Shown: one piece after another, positions 62,997-64,000 of the stretch
Layout: every line of letters starts with the position of its first letter
Numbering within the stretch: position 1 is the first letter of the stretch
Assembly (NCBI GenBank): GCA_026390575.1
Contig: JAPLFR010000009.1
Span: 124,001-188,000, forward strand
Reading direction: 5' to 3'
Source: Ignavibacteriales bacterium
GTDB lineage: Bacteria > Bacteroidota > Ignavibacteria > UBA10030
DNA: 64,000 nt
The notes under the pieces: model-generated
Told to the model about the DNA's origin: nothing
Database searches by the model: none
Seen by the model: only the letters and a program-made list of their open reading frames with translations
Made by a program: the position numbers and the translations under genes

Positions 62997-64000
62997 CTAT
63001 TTCATTATGATCATCTTTTTCGTTGCTTGAAATTCTCCTGCTTGAATGCGATAAAAGTAGATACCGCTGGGAATCTCTGAAGTACTACTAAAGAGTTGAG
63101 AATAATTCCCTGCTTTTTTATAGCCATCGACTAATGTCATAAGTTCCTGCCCTATGATATTAAATATTTTTAGACTCACATAACAGGCACTAGGGAGTTG
63201 ATAACGAATGACTGTCGATGGATTAAACGGATTTGGATAATTTTGCTCAAGTGAGCCGGATCGCGGGATATTATCGTTGAAATCGCGAATGCCTGTCGGC
63301 TGCGCAAGCGTAACCCGCAGTTGTTTCGGGTATCCGAATATGTTTTCAAAATATTTTGAATTAAGAGAGAAATATTTATTATATGTTTTTGCCCTCAATC
63401 CTGAAGTCCGAATGTGTATATGCACCGTGCTGGAACTTTGCGGAGCCGCATAAAATTTCATTGGAGTGATGGTGATGCACGAATCAGGAATAATGCCGTT
63501 GCCCATAGCCACCGTGATCGAATCCGATCCGGTGCCGGTGTTGGCGACAATAAAGGATGTGTCAATAACTTCGTTCTTAAGCGAAACAGTATCCAGCTGG
63601 ATGATATCAGCACCCACATCGATCACCGGCGCACCGGATTCATAAAAAAGCTGACGGTCGAGGGCGTACACGTACCCCCTGTTGTCGCCGAAAAATATTT
63701 TACCGTCTGCACTGACGGGAATCGAATTGATGCCGTTGGCAATCCGTAATCTCGCCTTAACAATTCCCGAACACTTATCGATCGCGATCAATGAACCGTA
63801 TGCATTGCCATCGAACGTGTCTCCGGTTCCGAGAACGATGAAACTACTGTCGACTGTCGGTGAGTTGAAGATTCGAAAATCGACCTTGCATTCCCAAACA
63901 AACCGGCCTGTCAATGTGTTAAACGCTTTCGCATTATGCTGTGAAGATCCTCCAATATAGATCAGGCTATCCGACACGACCGGTCCGCCAACAAGAAAGA
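62997..64000 (-). CDS. PQQ-like beta-propeller protein with T9SS type-A sorting domain (5' end cut by window edge)
   Basis: The frame is open to the right edge, so the N-terminus lies outside; residues before the in-frame GTG at 63977 (GGPVVSDSL) already look like a propeller blade. Visible blades: LIYIGGSSQHNAKAFNTLTG, FIVLGTGDTFDGNAYGSLIAI and GKIFFGDNRGYVYALDR. A ~100-residue beta-rich CARDB/choice-of-anchor-like part follows. The last ~80 residues are a type-A sorting domain: LEQNYPNPFNPSTVIRYQLP, KIFNIIGQELMTLVDG, IPSGIYFYRIQAGEF and final KKMIIMK. This routes the protein through the type IX secretion system to the cell surface and is the best taxonomic marker in the window. Confidence 0.92.
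   Translation of the reverse strand, partial: FLVGGPVVSDSLIYIGGSSQHNAKAFNTLTGRFVWECKVDFRIFNSPTVDSSFIVLGTGDTFDGNAYGSLIAIDKCSGIVKARLRIANGINSIPVSADGKIFFGDNRGYVYALDRQLFYESGAPVIDVGADIIQLDTVSLKNEVIDTSFIVANTGTGSDSITVAMGNGIIPDSCITITPMKFYAAPQSSSTVHIHIRTSGLRAKTYNKYFSLNSKYFENIFGYPKQLRVTLAQPTGIRDFNDNIPRSGSLEQNYPNPFNPSTVIRYQLPSACYVSLKIFNIIGQELMTLVDGYKKAGNYSQLFSSTSEIPSGIYFYRIQAGEFQATKKMIIMK

Overview
The window is a gene-dense bacterial chromosome segment, most likely from the Bacteroidota/Ignavibacteria side of the FCB group. The best single clue is the protein at the right edge, which ends in a type IX secretion (T9SS) type-A sorting domain with the 'YPNPFNPST' signature. Supporting clues are an OMP_b-brl-type outer-membrane protein, lipoprotein and Spy-like genes, and many dispersed palindromic and period-7 intergenic repeats. 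No phage, CRISPR, rRNA or tRNA was seen. Genus cannot be decided from the sequence alone.

Layout. 1-8.4 kb: a secreted M20 peptidase, then a proteostasis block (two Hsp20, DnaK, ClpB). The 1 kb in front of clpB is abnormal: it holds two extra copies of the first ~54 bp of clpB, each followed by a palindromic repeat element, with a DUF559 nuclease-like gene between them. 8.5-15.9 kb: an RsmB-type rRNA methyltransferase, a TPR lipoprotein, a DUF58 protein, UvrA and a 3-methyladenine glycosylase. 16-28.4 kb (mostly minus strand): a CoA-acylating aldehyde dehydrogenase with a microcompartment-style C-terminal peptide, a pseudouridine synthase, a Ycf48-like propeller, yebC-ruvC-ruvA-ruvB, recJ, RNase P RNA, an RNase H-like protein, a zinc-ribbon coiled coil and a Nif3-like protein. 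28.5-31.3 kb: a signalling cluster (REC-HisKA protein, CheY-like regulator, NtrC-type regulator). 31.5-43 kb: a plus-strand run of guaB, an aminopeptidase P homologue, a glycosyltransferase, purD, an epimerase, a membrane protein fused to a spermidine-synthase-like domain, an unknown exported protein and a second NtrC-type regulator. 43-49.2 kb: a GH88/105-like hydrolase, gap, pgk, a rhomboid protease and ispG. 49.5-57.2 kb: small envelope and redox genes (lipoprotein, Spy-like, FmdB-like, rhodanese, DUF302, thioredoxin, DUF1059-like), a UV-damage glycosylase, a lipocalin, an SDR and an aldehyde dehydrogenase. 57.3-64 kb: an outer-membrane beta-barrel, DUF6249, an ECF sigma/anti-sigma pair, CIRCE-controlled groES-groEL, a double-PUR-repeat protein and a T9SS cargo protein.

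Functionally, much of the window is stress biology: protein folding and disaggregation (Hsp20, DnaK, ClpB, GroESL), DNA repair (UvrA, Mpg, RuvABC, RecJ, Pyr_excise glycosylase), and envelope sensing (ECF sigma pair, Spy-like, two NtrC-type regulators).

The most unusual items are the DUF559/palindrome element that has repeatedly regenerated the clpB start, a dispersed system of heptanucleotide-period tracts (one inside uvrA, several ending exactly at start codons), terminator hairpins lying directly against start codons that lack a Shine-Dalgarno, and a 30-residue CxxC-x16-CxxC microprotein ORF.
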